Shown here: positions 1-6,984 of the stretch, in pieces
How positions within the stretch are numbered: position 1 is the stretch's first letter
Layout: each line of letters opens with the position of its first letter
From: Pavlovales sp. CCMP2436
Taxonomy: Eukaryota; Haptophyta; Pavlovophyceae; Pavlovales
Length of the DNA stretch: 14,349 nucleotides
Assembly (NCBI GenBank): GCA_026770615.1
Contig: MU631653.1
Coordinates: forward strand, 90,492-104,840
Direction of reading: 5' to 3'
Made by a program: the position numbers and the translations under genes
Notes under the pieces: model-generated
Databases searched by the model: none
Seen by the model: the letters and a program-made list of their open reading frames with translations, nothing else
Told to the model about the DNA's origin: nothing

Positions 1-552
1 CGATCGGCCTATTGCACTGCGGCCGCTGATCCGATTCTATCCGGATTTTCGGATGTTTGCTACTTCATGTAAAGTTTCGTGTGGAGGGGTGGGGGTAAGG
101 GAAAGGGGGGCATTATGAAGTCTTTAATACAACAGTCCGGTTACAACAGTCCGGCGCCCATTGCCCAACTCTATTAGCGCTCGATACCGCCAGCTTCAGT
201 CTCAGGGGCTGTCGTCTGTCGCACACTGCTGGGTCATATCAATTTAATTAACTAGTATTTGCTTGTATTATTACGCTGCTGAGTCATCTCAATAGTTTTA
301 TTAAGTTTAACTCGTCAGTTTGCTTTACTCAGATGGCTTGTAGATGAATCTACGTTAGTAGATACCGCTTACTTGGAATATATATCTAAGCAAGTTGTCG
401 TTATTATTATCAGCTTATTAAGAAATGTTTGCGCACTACTCAAGTACCAGGAACTGCTAGCTAAATATTACAACCCGCCTAATAACTTAGAATCACGCAT
501 CGGTCGTCGACGGCAAGAACAGGTTCATGGAGCAACGCAGACGCCGTAAATG
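1..552. other. Gene-poor spacer with short direct duplications
   Basis: I see no convincing gene here. The stretch is moderately AT-rich and carries small direct duplications: a 13-bp unit (ACAACAGTCCGGT-like) twice near 128-153, and a block beginning CTGCTGGGTCAT at about 229 that recurs in diverged form as CTGCTGAGTCAT at about 276. A third block around 499-545 (GTCGTCGAC ... CATGGAGCAACG) is a diverged copy of 570-615, which forms the end of the candidate exon described next. Confidence 0.5.
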
Positions 553-561
553 AACTATCAC

Positions 562-1221
562 TCAGTGAGTATCAGTCGTCGACACGGCGGGCGCAGGATC
601 ATGGAGCAACAGCCGCCGCTCCATGATGGTCAGCACCTCGCCGACGTGCAGCTGGTGCATCTGCTCCAGCGAGCGCTCGAGCCCTCGGCCCGTCCAACTC
701 GCGAGCGTGTGCCCCGAGGGTGAGCGCTGCGGTGGCTGCTGCTGATGCTGCTGCTAATAATAATTACAATTTACTTACAATTATTATTAATATTATTAAT
801 ATTATTATCAATTTCATTATTATTTTAGTAATAAGAAAAATTATGTTAATAATAGTAATAATAATAAGTATTATTATTATATGCTTACAATTATAGCTAA
901 GGTAATATTCATTAAAACCATTCTTACATGAAACAAAAAAATAATCCGAAGAAGAATCACCTGCGATCTGGGCATTCGGACGGACAATCGGGAGGAAGGA
1001 ATGGCGATTGAGTGCTCGCCACTCTCCTCCCCCTTTTCTCCCTCCCCCGTTTCTCTATCCCCTCCCTTCCCCGCTGTCAAAGGCGCGCTCGCTTTCAAAC
1101 TCACGCTCGCTTTTAAACTCACGCCCGCTGTCAAAGGCGCGCTCGCTGCGGCCGAGGCGTCGAGCAAGGCGTGCTCGGGCTGATCCCCCAACCCCGGATC
1201 ACCGGCCACCGCTGCATAGAT
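562..1221 (-). CDS. Candidate two-exon gene of unknown function
   Basis: On the minus strand the frame from 1221 to 961 is open, starting just after a stop and without an ATG. It ends RMPRSQ at a donor-like CAG|GTGATT (961/960). After an AT-rich stretch of 207 nt, an acceptor-like TTATTATTAG (754-763) leads in the same phase into a 63-codon frame (753-562) that starts Q-rich (QQHQQQPPQ), contains the helical-looking LERSLEQMHQLHVGEV and ITIMERRL-type residues, and ends at TGA. The first part contains an 18-bp-type repeat (1073-1148) read as repeated SLKAS and PLTAG. The second part looks more protein-like than the first. No family is recognised and the 5' end is missing, so this may be a gene fragment or chance. 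The end of the second exon is partly duplicated further left (499-545). Confidence 0.25.
754..905. repeat. AT-rich TTA/TAA microsatellite
   Basis: Nearly pure runs of ATT, TTA and TAA triplets in both orientations (for example TTATTATTAATATTATTAAT). In the gene model above this would be most of the intron; otherwise it is simple low-complexity spacer. Confidence 0.8.
1073..1148. repeat. Imperfect 18-bp-type tandem repeat
   Basis: The pattern GCTGTCAAAGGCGCGCTC / GCTTTCAAACTCACGCTC / GCTTTTAAACTCACGCCC / GCTGTCAAAGGCGCGCTC repeats about four times in tandem, with outer and inner units of two kinds in an ABBA-like order. Eighteen bases keep the reading frame on either strand, so it could be a coding minisatellite of the neighbouring minus-strand frame. 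Confidence 0.75.
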
Positions 1222-1450
1222 TCATAGATAGGGATATAGATAGGATGGGGGATGGGGGATGAGATGGGGGGGTGTGGGGGTGTGGGGGATGGGGGATGAG
1301 GGAAGGGGGGTGGGGGGTGGGGGATGGTGGGTTTGAGGGATATTAACGTAGATTCATAAACTGTATATAGATATAGATATACATACATAGATAGAGATGG
1401 AGATAGATAGAGATAGAAATGGAGATGGAGATAGAGATAGAGACATATCT
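1220..1450. repeat. G-rich and GATA/GAGATA low-complexity block
   Basis: 1240-1335 is a purine-rich array of GGGGGATG-like units with many runs of four to seven G, able in principle to form G-quadruplexes on the plus strand. It is followed by a GATA/GAGATA microsatellite at about 1365-1450. Open frames through it (for example ones reading DRDRDGDGD) are products of the repeat, not genes. Confidence 0.85.
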
Positions 1451-1553
1451 ATAAATGTTACCAGCTGCGCCCGTCTCCTCCTCAATCGCCCGCGCCCCCA
1501 CCTCCGCCTTCGCCTGCCCGCCCCCTTTCCTTCCCAGCGGTCGGTGCATGAGC

Positions 1554-1785
1554 CAGCGAGTGAAAGCCGCTTGGTTGAAGAGGCGGTGGCTACGGGTTGG
1601 AACAAGGGAGTTTCGGATTGGTGGTAGGGGGGTTTAAGGGACAAGAGACCAGGGCTTAAAAGAACTCTTATTAAAAAGGGCTTAGGCAACAGCGAGTGAA
1701 AGCCGCTTGGTTGAACAGGCGATGGCTGGGTTGGGAGGGGGGTTTGGGATTGGATGAGAGATCAGAGACCAGCGCTTTGGCGACG
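1554..1785. repeat. Tandem duplication with 136-bp period
   Basis: The segment beginning CAGCGAGTGAAAGCCGCTTG at 1554 recurs at 1690, followed in both by a GGCG(G/A)TGGCT block, a G-run and an AGAGACCAG block. The copies differ by scattered substitutions and indels. No gene is evident in 1450-2150; 1786-2150 holds nothing I can name beyond weak repeats of GAGAGT(G/C)(C/T)(T/G)-like words. Confidence 0.8.
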
Positions 1786-2154
1786 TCACTCGAGATATGA
1801 ATGTTTAAGAAGAATACGAGCAAAAGACACGCCACAATTTTAAAACGCAAAATCTCAAATCCAAACAAAAAATAAGGAGAGTCTGCTACGAGTTGGCTCT
1901 CAAGAAAACCAATCAAAGCATCATCCCATTAGAAGAGAGCTTAGAAAAAATGATCGAGAGTGCTGTATAACAGTAATAATAATAAGTGGACCAGCAGTGT
2001 GCATTTTTTTGTCGGCGCGTGAACTATGAAAAGTGACCGAGAGTGTTGTAGAAAGGACCGAGGGCGCTTTTTAATAGACCAAAGGGTGCGGCTATGAGTA
2101 GTAATTTAAATAAGTACCGTGAGAGTCTGCTTCTGCTCGTCGCTGCCATGATTT

Positions 2155-2494
2155 GGCTCTCAAGCTCAACGAGAGGGTCGAGGTCGGTATCGTAGTGCTG
2201 TTCTCTAATCGAGAAACTGCTCACAGACACATGAAAAGAAAAGAAGAGCAAACGTCAGGTGCGTCGCCAATCCCCCCCGCCCCCCTTCCCCCCCACAAAA
2301 AAGAAAAAAGGAAAATAAGGCTCTCAAGTCGAGGTCGGTGTCGTAGTGCTGTTCTCTTATCGAGAAGCTGTTTACAGACACAAGAAAAGAAGAGCAAAAG
2401 TCAGGTGCGTTGCCAATCTTACACCCCCCCTGACCACCACCACCACCAAAAAAAAAACGGCTCTCAAGTCGAGGTCGGTGTGTGTGCGTTGGGA
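2155..2494. repeat. Tandem repeat, units at 2155, 2319 and 2459
   Basis: Each unit begins GGCTCTCAAG, followed by CGAGGTCGGT, and in the first two by a TAGTGCTGTTCTCT segment, an AAGAAGAGCAAA segment and CAGGTGCGT, then a C-rich/A-rich tract. The third unit is cut short after about 35 bp. Periods are 164 and 140 bp, the difference lying in the homopolymer tracts. Frames open across the array change with each unit and are not conserved, so I do not call a gene. Confidence 0.85.
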
Positions 2495-2960
2495 AGGGAG
2501 GGGGGGGGGATTGTCACCTCGCCGCTCGCAAGGAGTCGAAGTGTCCCCTTGGAGACGTGGCGAGCGCCGTTGCTGCGTGCGCGCGCGCCTGCGCAAGAGT
2601 AGTTCGGGTAGGGAGTTGGTGAGGTCACGAGTTCGCAGGAAAAAGGCAGGCATCGATGCGATCAACGATCAGAACTTACCCCCCCCGCCATGCCTACCCC
2701 TCCCCCCCCCTGACCTCCTCCCACCCACCCATCAAAAAAACAAAAAAAACGTGTCATGCTTTCGGCGTAGGCGTGGTGCGACGCACATTTCCTCTCGGGT
2801 GGCATGCAGACAAACTTTAACACGGAGAGTGCTGTGTGTGTGAGAGGGAAGGGGGGGGGAGGGGGGGGAAGGGGGAGGGGAGGTATCTATAATATCACAA
2901 TTAACATAAATAAGGATCACCATGATTTCGGCGTAGGCGTGGCGAGAAGCTCGAGTGACG
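2495..2960. other. G/C-run-rich spacer
   Basis: Contains long C- and G-runs (about 2681-2712, 2850-2882) and an alternating GCGCGC tract near 2578. A word beginning CATG(C/A)TTTCGGCGTAGGC occurs at 2756 and again at 2921, part of a longer-period duplication. No frame here shows coding character. Confidence 0.6.
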
Positions 2961-3275
2961 AAGGCGAGGGAGATGACACAAAGCACGCAGCCAACGATGG
3001 TGATGATCGTCTAGACGTGTGTACGCATGCACACAGTAAAGGGGGCATAGGGTTAGCTACTAGACGTGTGTGTGCGCATGTACACAGGATAGGGGGCATG
3101 GGGTTAGTTACTAGACGTGTGTGTGCGCATGTACACAGGATAGGGGGCATGGGGTTAGTTACTAGATTTCCGGGGGGGGGGGAGGATTCATCATGCAGAC
3201 AACTTGAGTCCTTTTGAAAGGCAAGGGAGATGACGCAGAGCACGCAGCGGATGATTTTAAGGGTCGTCTAGATGT
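2961..3275. repeat. Minisatellite: three 49-51 bp units inside a longer duplication
   Basis: Units starting CTAGACGTGTGT lie at 3011, 3060 and 3111, with a last partial start at 3162. Each holds a near-palindromic alternating purine-pyrimidine core (GTGTGTGCGCATGTACAC) followed by GGGGGCAT(A/G)GGGTTAG. The two right-hand units are almost identical, suggesting recent expansion. The block around 2961-3020 (GGGAGATGACACAAAGCACG) recurs at about 3221-3275. The alternating core could adopt a hairpin or Z-form; no gene is supported. Confidence 0.85.
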
Positions 3276-3312
3276 ATACATTACTTTTCATTTATACAGT
3301 AGGCTGATCAGC

Positions 3313-3491
3313 AAATAGCGACTACCGTGAGACAGCGTGTCTGTGGACTGGCGGAGCTCAAAAGGTGCCAATTATTAATAACATCATACTCGCATTATCA
3401 ATAACAATAATATTATGAACGATACATCTATTTTATTGTTTTACAAAATAGAGACTACCATGAGACGGCGTGTCTGTGGACTGGCGGAGCT
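3313..3491. repeat. Dispersed direct repeat, 46 bp, at 3313 and 3446
   Basis: The 46-bp word 3313-3358 recurs at 3446-3491 with only a few substitutions (core GGCGTGTCTGTGGACTGGCG). The 87 bp between the copies is AT-rich and unrelated. Further right, 3540-3860, shorter words of the form GAC(A/G)GC(A/G)ACTGTGT recur at about 3545, 3667, 3736 and 3833, so this is the decayed end of the same repetitive territory. No gene is seen in 3276-3894. Confidence 0.75.
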
Positions 3492-3894
3492 AGTACCATG
3501 CCCGATATCCGCCAGTGAGGAGATGGAAGCGCCCGCAAGCACGTAGACAGCAACTGTGTCGTGGAAAGTATGCAGGGGATCGCGGTCAAGAAGAAGTTGT
3601 ATTATGAGTGTATTATTCATCTATGATATTACAGTAAATTTCTCAGCTATGCAGGGATGGGCACACAGACGGCGACTGTGTTACCATGAATGTATTCTTA
3701 TTGCAGTATGGCACATTTTATTTCTTATGCTATACAGGGACTGTGTCGTTGATGTAGGGGGGAGGTGGGGGGGGGGTTATGTCCAAATTAAAGGAAATAT
3801 ACAGTCCGACAGTTTAATTTAATCATTTCACATAGACGGACACTGTGTTGCTGATTTCGAAAATGGGAAGATTGACCATTTCATTTCGCGTCAA

Positions 3895-3947
3895 TCAGAT
3901 GCAAAATGCCAAAAGCCACACCAAGGTCATGCCCGTGCGCCTTCGGG
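3895..3947 (-). CDS. Possible last exon of the VTT-domain gene
   Basis: A strong acceptor (CCCCCGACTTGCAG, 3948-3961) is followed in the phase left by the preceding exon by a short frame that ends at TGA (3897-3895). It would add a basic stretch (RRRTG) and a hydrophobic tail (MTLVWLLAFCI). Known TVP38/TMEM64 proteins carry a longer C-terminal part with further membrane segments, so if this exon is real the protein is shortened at its end; alternatively the true last exons lie outside what I can recognise. The call rests on splice-site quality and phase only. Confidence 0.25.
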
Positions 3948-4218
3948 CTGCAAGTCGGGGGACGAAGAACTACTGATGAAAATAACGTGACGTAACGTTA
4001 CGTAACGGAGACGCGCATCAACATGCCCGCCTATTTTGAATTTTCCTTTTTCATTTTATTTTCCGAGGGCCGATCTTAATAAGACTTGATAAGAAAAACC
4101 AGGCTGACAAACATGCCATAATCCATTATCCATAATCTACATAATGAAATATAGGCGCGCATGAAGGCACCAGGGCACATACATTCATATTCCATGAAAA
4201 AAAAAAAAAAAATCGCAC

Positions 4219-4360
4219 CGGCTAAGAACGATCCAGGACACGTGACTACGAACTGCCAAAAGCGCATTTGTGTCACCGAGAGCAGATAGTTGACGACATT
4301 GAGCGGAATCACCGGGGAGAGTTTTAAAAGCATGCCGATTTCCAAACCGCGCTGCTCCAC
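4219..4360 (-). CDS. VTT-domain protein, exon with the RLSP-type core motif
   Basis: After an acceptor (AAATGCACAG, 4361-4370) the minus strand reads VEQRGLEIGMLLKLSPVIPL and continues NVVNYLLSVTQMRFWQFVV. This matches the best-conserved stretch of the TVP38/TMEM64 (VTT, DedA-like, SNARE-associated Golgi protein) family, whose pattern is G-x-K-I-x-x-L-L-R-L-S-P-x-x-P-F-N-x-x-N-Y. Here K replaces the usual R and L the usual F. The most likely donor is GCCG|GTGCGATTTT at 4219/4218, leaving phase 1. Beyond it the frame runs into an oligo-T tract read as FFFFF, which I take as intron. A partial copy of the exon start and its acceptor lies upstream in the intron (4438-4466, see findings). Confidence 0.75.
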
Positions 4361-4470
4361 CTGTGCATTTTTATTATTTATTTGTTCGCAAGTTTGGGGG
4401 TGGGGGGGGGTATTACATATAGGATTAGGTGGCAATTCATGACCGCGCTGCTCGACCTGTGCATTTAAAA
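4342..4470. repeat. Duplicated acceptor and exon start inside the intron
   Basis: The 4342-4372 segment, which holds the acceptor and first codons (VEQRG) of the VTT exon, recurs at 4438-4466 as CCGCGCTGCTCGACCTGTGCATTT. On the minus strand the extra copy reads TTAAATGCACAG|GTCGAGCAGCGCGG and then diverges (HELPPNP). A second pair, ATATAGGATTAGGTGGCAA at 4415 and ATATAGGATTGGGTGGCAA at 4612, lies in the same intron. Between 4470 and 4780 I see only these repeats and G-runs. Confidence 0.75.
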
Positions 4471-4792
4471 GTTGTGGGAAGGGGGCGAAGGGGAAAGGGG
4501 GTATTACAGCCAGCGCAGCCGACCAAGGCACGCGGCAGGCGATGGGCGACGCAGCGCTCAGACCAGCACAACTCTCAGGACAGTCAGGCGCCAGCTTGAA
4601 TTCCTATCAGTAATATAGGATTGGGTGGCAACACATGACGTGTAGGGAATTACTATTAAAAAGAGAGGGGGGAGGTAATTGTAATTTTAACAGAAGGGAG
4701 GGGGTGGGGGGCTAATTATAATTATATTCATGTCCAGCATGCATGTTTTAAGGAAAGCTAGTCGGGAGACGTTAGACGCTAAGAGAACTAAG

Positions 4793-4907
4793 TGGCGGGG
4801 ACGGTATCCGTGTGCTCTGCAAAGGTCCCTTGATCCGAGTGTTTCTCAACGCGAGAGTCCGGTGGAGACCTGTCAGGAGACGAACGTATTTCCAGAGATT
4901 AACACAC
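4793..4907 (+). mobile_element. Retroelement copy E: 3'-terminal domain only
   Basis: From TGGCGGGGACGGTATCCGTG to the ACACAC tail this is the last roughly 115 bp of the same non-LTR family as copies A-D. It contains the GTCCCTTGA ... TCAGG arms and the AGTGTT-TCTC-AACGC hairpin, with some decay of the 3' arm. It is flanked by TAAG (4789-4792 and 4908-4911; CTAAG if the last C of the tail is counted). The uninterrupted 68-bp repeat unit at 5041-5050 reads AACTAAGATT, exactly the sequence expected at the empty site, so this is a severely 5'-truncated insertion. It is antisense to the surrounding VTT gene and lies in its intron. Confidence 0.85.
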
Positions 4908-4931
4908 TAAGATTTAAGCGTTGGCACGTAC

Positions 4932-4946
4932 CCCCAGGTTGATTGC
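4932..4946 (-). CDS. Duplicate micro-exon AINLG
   Basis: This is the third copy in transcript order, immediately upstream (in gene direction) of retroelement copy E. Acceptor TATGTTTCAG and donor GTACGTGCC are intact. It encodes Ala-Ile-Asn-Leu-Gly. Confidence 0.4.
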
Positions 4947-4999
4947 CTGAAACATAAGTCGGCCGTTAAGAGAACTCAGATTTAAGCGGTGACACGTAC

Positions 5000-5014
5000 C
5001 CCCAGGTCGATTGC
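5000..5014 (-). CDS. Duplicate micro-exon AIDLG
   Basis: This is the second copy in transcript order of the 15-nt exon. The acceptor TATGTTTCAG is identical and the donor is GTACGTGTC. It differs from the first copy by AG to GG/GC changes that turn the final Ala into Gly. Whether it is spliced in cannot be decided from sequence. Confidence 0.4.
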
Positions 5015-5067
5015 CTGAAACATAAGTCGGCCGTTGAAAGAACTAAGATTTAAGCGGTGGCACGTAC

Positions 5068-5082
5068 CGCTAGGTCGATTGC
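5068..5082 (-). CDS. Micro-exon AIDLA of the VTT gene (first in transcript order)
   Basis: Fifteen bases between TATGTTTCAG and GTACGTGCC encode Ala-Ile-Asp-Leu-Ala in phase 0. Joined to the next exon this gives AIDLAVEQRGLEIG, which lines up without gaps with the family stretch that precedes the RLSP motif. The two sister units at 5000-5014 and 4932-4946 encode AIDLG and AINLG with the same splice borders. Only one is expected in a normal mRNA; inclusion of more would insert five residues each without shifting the frame. Confidence 0.6.
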
Positions 5083-5231
5083 CTGAAACATAAGTCGGCC
5101 GGACGTCCACTCCGAGATCATCGGGTGAAGCGCGTATCTATTGGGGGGGGGGGGTATTGTTACAGGTGGTGAAGCGGGGGCTATAACTAATTACGAATCA
5201 GTATGGCGGAGGGGAGATCCAACGTAAACTA

Positions 5232-5467
5232 CCAGAGTGATTTATCTCGAAGGAGCTTAAAAAGCAGTTCCTGGTCTCTATCGGACAGGGTGTGAACAGC
5301 GCGTACCGTCCGAGGAGGAAAGCTAGGACCGACCCGACCCACACGCCACCACCGATCGAGAGCATTGCGATCGCCGGACCCAGAGGAGTTCCCCAGAGGA
5401 TCGTAAAAGCCGCACCGGCGCCGAGCCACAGGAACCACGAGGGCAACCCCAGTGTGACCAGGATGAT
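5232..5467 (-). CDS. VTT-domain protein, exon with the central membrane hairpin
   Basis: After the acceptor CTATGCCGCAG (5468-5478) the frame reads IILVTLGLPSWFLWLGAGAA, then a Gly-rich hydrophobic segment ending VLAFLLGRY. This is the family's half-membrane loop: small residues, a GAG-type motif and the conserved F-L-L-G-R. After LGR the frame becomes unlike the family (YALFTPC ...) and stops at 5200-5198. If 29 nt (5306-5278, beginning GTACGC and ending GATAG) are removed, the frame continues LGRDQELLFKLLRDKSLW, which matches the family's basic linker and leads directly to the micro-exon AIDLA. The donor then would be CTCTG|GTAGTT (5233/5232), one nucleotide short of the phase needed. So there is either a very small intron plus a non-canonical junction, or small indels (decay or sequencing error). 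Confidence 0.7.
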
Positions 5468-5614
5468 CTGCGGCATAGGGTCACATAGGGGTACATGCGG
5501 TTGCGTAGACGTCAAGCGGTGACAGCGGCGACACGGGTTCTAGGCCAAGGGGCAGGGGTCAGCTTGCGAGCTCGTTGACGCGGGCTCTATGTCAATAACA
5601 GGCAGCTCGCTCAC
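5468..5614 (-). other. Phase-0 GT-AG intron, 147 nt
   Basis: The donor GCGGAG|GTGAGC and acceptor CTATGCCGCAG|ATCATC are close to consensus. Both exon frames end on whole codons, and joining them gives the uninterrupted hydrophobic stretch IPVVIFAE-IILVTLGLPS expected of the VTT domain. The intron itself is not AT-rich, and reading through it would give a stop at 5542-5540. Confidence 0.8.
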
Positions 5615-6058
5615 CTCCGCGAAAATCACGACGGGGATGGCGTTGCGGTTGAGCCGTCTCAGAAATTGGAGCACTGACACGAGCCACTTGAGCACGAGGC
5701 GCGTGTTGATCGCTGTGAAAATGACGACGCCAAGCAGTATCGACACGAACAGGAGCGGTAAGATGTACCGGCGCGCGCGCGCGAAGCAGACGCTCCGCTC
5801 CTGCGCGGCCTCCACGGCGGGCGCGGCCTCTTCTGACCAGTCGGGCGGCCTCCAGGCGGGCGCGGCCTCCTCCTCTGACTGGTCGGTTCCACGCGTGAAG
5901 CCGACCCGCCGTCGCAGTATCCCAGCCGCAGATCCCAGCCGCGCCCGGAAGCTCTCCTTGCCTGTGCGCTGCGTCGAGCTAGACTCGGGTGCCTTGTCGG
6001 GCACCGTGACGAGGGACAGCGCCAGCCCGCCGACGGCGGGGTTGTGCTCATCCGCCAT
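5615..6058 (-). CDS. TVP38/TMEM64-like VTT-domain membrane protein, first exon
   Basis: These 148 codons from ATG (6058-6056) to the donor at 5615 form the N-terminus. Residues 1-100 are a hydrophilic, Glu/Pro/Ala-rich cytosolic-type tail with a small internal repeat (SEE-AAPA-W/V around residues 65-90). A basic RARR then precedes a strong membrane segment at about residues 97-116 (YILPLLFVSILLGVVIFTAI) and an amphipathic stretch LVLKWLVSVLQFLRRLNRN before IPVVIFAE. This is the usual start of TVP38/TMEM64-type proteins, which in studied organisms sit in Golgi, ER or plastid membranes; some VTT proteins act as lipid scramblases. An in-frame GTG lies seven codons upstream, but I chose the ATG because the gene is eukaryotic. 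No clear promoter motif is seen in 6059-6364. Confidence 0.75.
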
Positions 6059-6364
6059 GCCGCTCCAAGGCGCCCACACACCGAGATTCAGCGCTTGTTA
6101 GCAGTTCGCCGCAATGATCTTTGCCCGTCGGGCTCCGTCGGTGTCCGCTTCAGGCGATCCTTCGCCGCCTCCTCGGCTTCCGCTTCGTTCGTCGGTGCGT
6201 CACGACACCGCCAAGAACCGAAGCGCCGTCGTGACATTCGACGCGTTTTTTGTGTCATACTTTTTTAATCTGGAGTCTGCGGCCCGGGGCTGGTTCACGG
6301 ATTTTCTACCACGATCACTATCATTCGGGATACCAAAAGAAGAAGCTGAGAAATGGACGGGGAA
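6059..6364. other. Upstream region of the VTT gene
   Basis: Between the start of the minus-strand gene and retroelement copy A, the plus strand has an open frame from 6114 that runs on into copy A. Its first part has no recognisable family and its latter part is retroelement-derived. I see no TATA-like element in a convincing place and no CpG-poor or AT-rich promoter signature. Confidence 0.4.
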
Positions 6365-6934
6365 GAGGACTCGCACGACGCGGCAGACAATGGTTGAACG
6401 CCCGTCATCAGAGCTCCACACCACCGTGCTATGCGTCCATCCACGCGGCCCGAAGCAGCGACACAAACCCACACACATTAGCAGCCAGCAGGGGCGCGCC
6501 AAAAGCGCAAGAGGGAGGAACAATGTCCCGAAAGCACACCCCAACATAATGAGCCCGAGACTCACTCCCATGAGGGGGTGGGGTAGACCGGGACCACAAC
6601 GAGCCTCCACTGTGTGATTCTTGCCCTTCGTGGACAAGAATCACACTGTGGGATACAGGCTGCCGGAGGATATTTGTCTGTTTTTTATTATGTGCTATAC
6701 AGGTGTGGCATAGGCTAGCTGCATTTTGAGACGAGCGAATGAGATGCAGCAACGGCCAGTCAGCGCGCCAGTCCGAGAGTCGTCGATTGTCGTGTGTCTG
6801 ATCAGCCTCAGTGGTGGGGACGGTATCCGACTATCCGTGTGCTCTGCGGTCCCTTGATCCGAGTGTTCTCTCAACGCTTGGATCCCGTGGAGACCTGTCA
6901 GGGGACGGACGTATTTCTAAATATTTATATACAC
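6365..6934 (+). mobile_element. Non-LTR retroelement copy A, 5'-truncated
   Basis: From about 6365 (ACTCGCACGACGCGG, matched in copy B) to the tail ATTTATATACAC this is a 3' fragment of the family. The frame ending RQKRKREEQCPESTPQHNEP then ETHSHEGVG stops at TAG 6584-6586. Further upstream that frame is broken by a TAG (after EAATQTHTH). The 3' hairpin is at 6612-6646, followed by the GTCCCTTGA domain at about 6850-6905. An 8-bp local duplication (TATCCGAC/TATCCGTG) is present at 6828-6842. No target duplication could be identified with confidence. Confidence 0.8.
6612..6646 (+). promoter_or_regulatory. 3'-UTR hairpin of copy A
   Basis: GTGTGATTCTTG (6612-6623) and CAAGAATCACAC (6635-6646) form a perfect 12-bp stem around an 11-nt loop (CCCTTCGTGGA). 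A flanking CCAC/GTGG pair extends it across one mismatch. It lies 26 nt after the conserved stop codon. Confidence 0.85.
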
Positions 6935-6984
6935 CAAGTTCAGCTTGACTTCGCAGACAGCCAGACCAGTACCAGAGCGAGAGC

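Larger units (their letters stand above)
4908..5101. repeat. 68-bp tandem repeat, three units, each with a micro-exon
   Basis: Units begin AGATTTAAGCG at 4910, 4978 and 5046 with an exact 68-bp period and few differences. Left of copy E, 4757-4792 is a degenerate fourth unit that keeps the TAAGAGAACTAAG end but has lost the acceptor. On the minus strand each intact unit contains CTTATGTTTCAG, then 15 nt, then GTACGTG: a consensus acceptor, a 15-nt open stretch and a consensus donor. Confidence 0.9.

Noticed and set aside
2153..2843. Long open frames (about 150-165 codons) across the 2155-2494 tandem repeat.
   Set aside because: Translations are of homopolymer and repeat origin, differ in frame from unit to unit, and show no protein-like pattern.
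2804..3217. 137-codon frame with a 17-residue repeat (HVHRIGGMGLVTRRVCA).
   Set aside because: It is the direct product of a 51-bp minisatellite; both strands stay open equally because the unit length is a multiple of three.
3983..4007. Overlapping palindromes (ACGTAACGTTACGT, 3990-4003) resembling a CREB-type site.
   Set aside because: It lies between the putative last exons of the VTT gene with no promoter context; a palindrome of this size in such repetitive DNA is not enough.
4076..4218. Continuation of the VTT frame past an oligo-T tract as extra coding sequence (FFFFF ... SLVFLIKSY).
   Set aside because: It depends on homopolymer codons, is AT-rich unlike the exon, and a good donor (GCCG|GTGCGA) precedes it.
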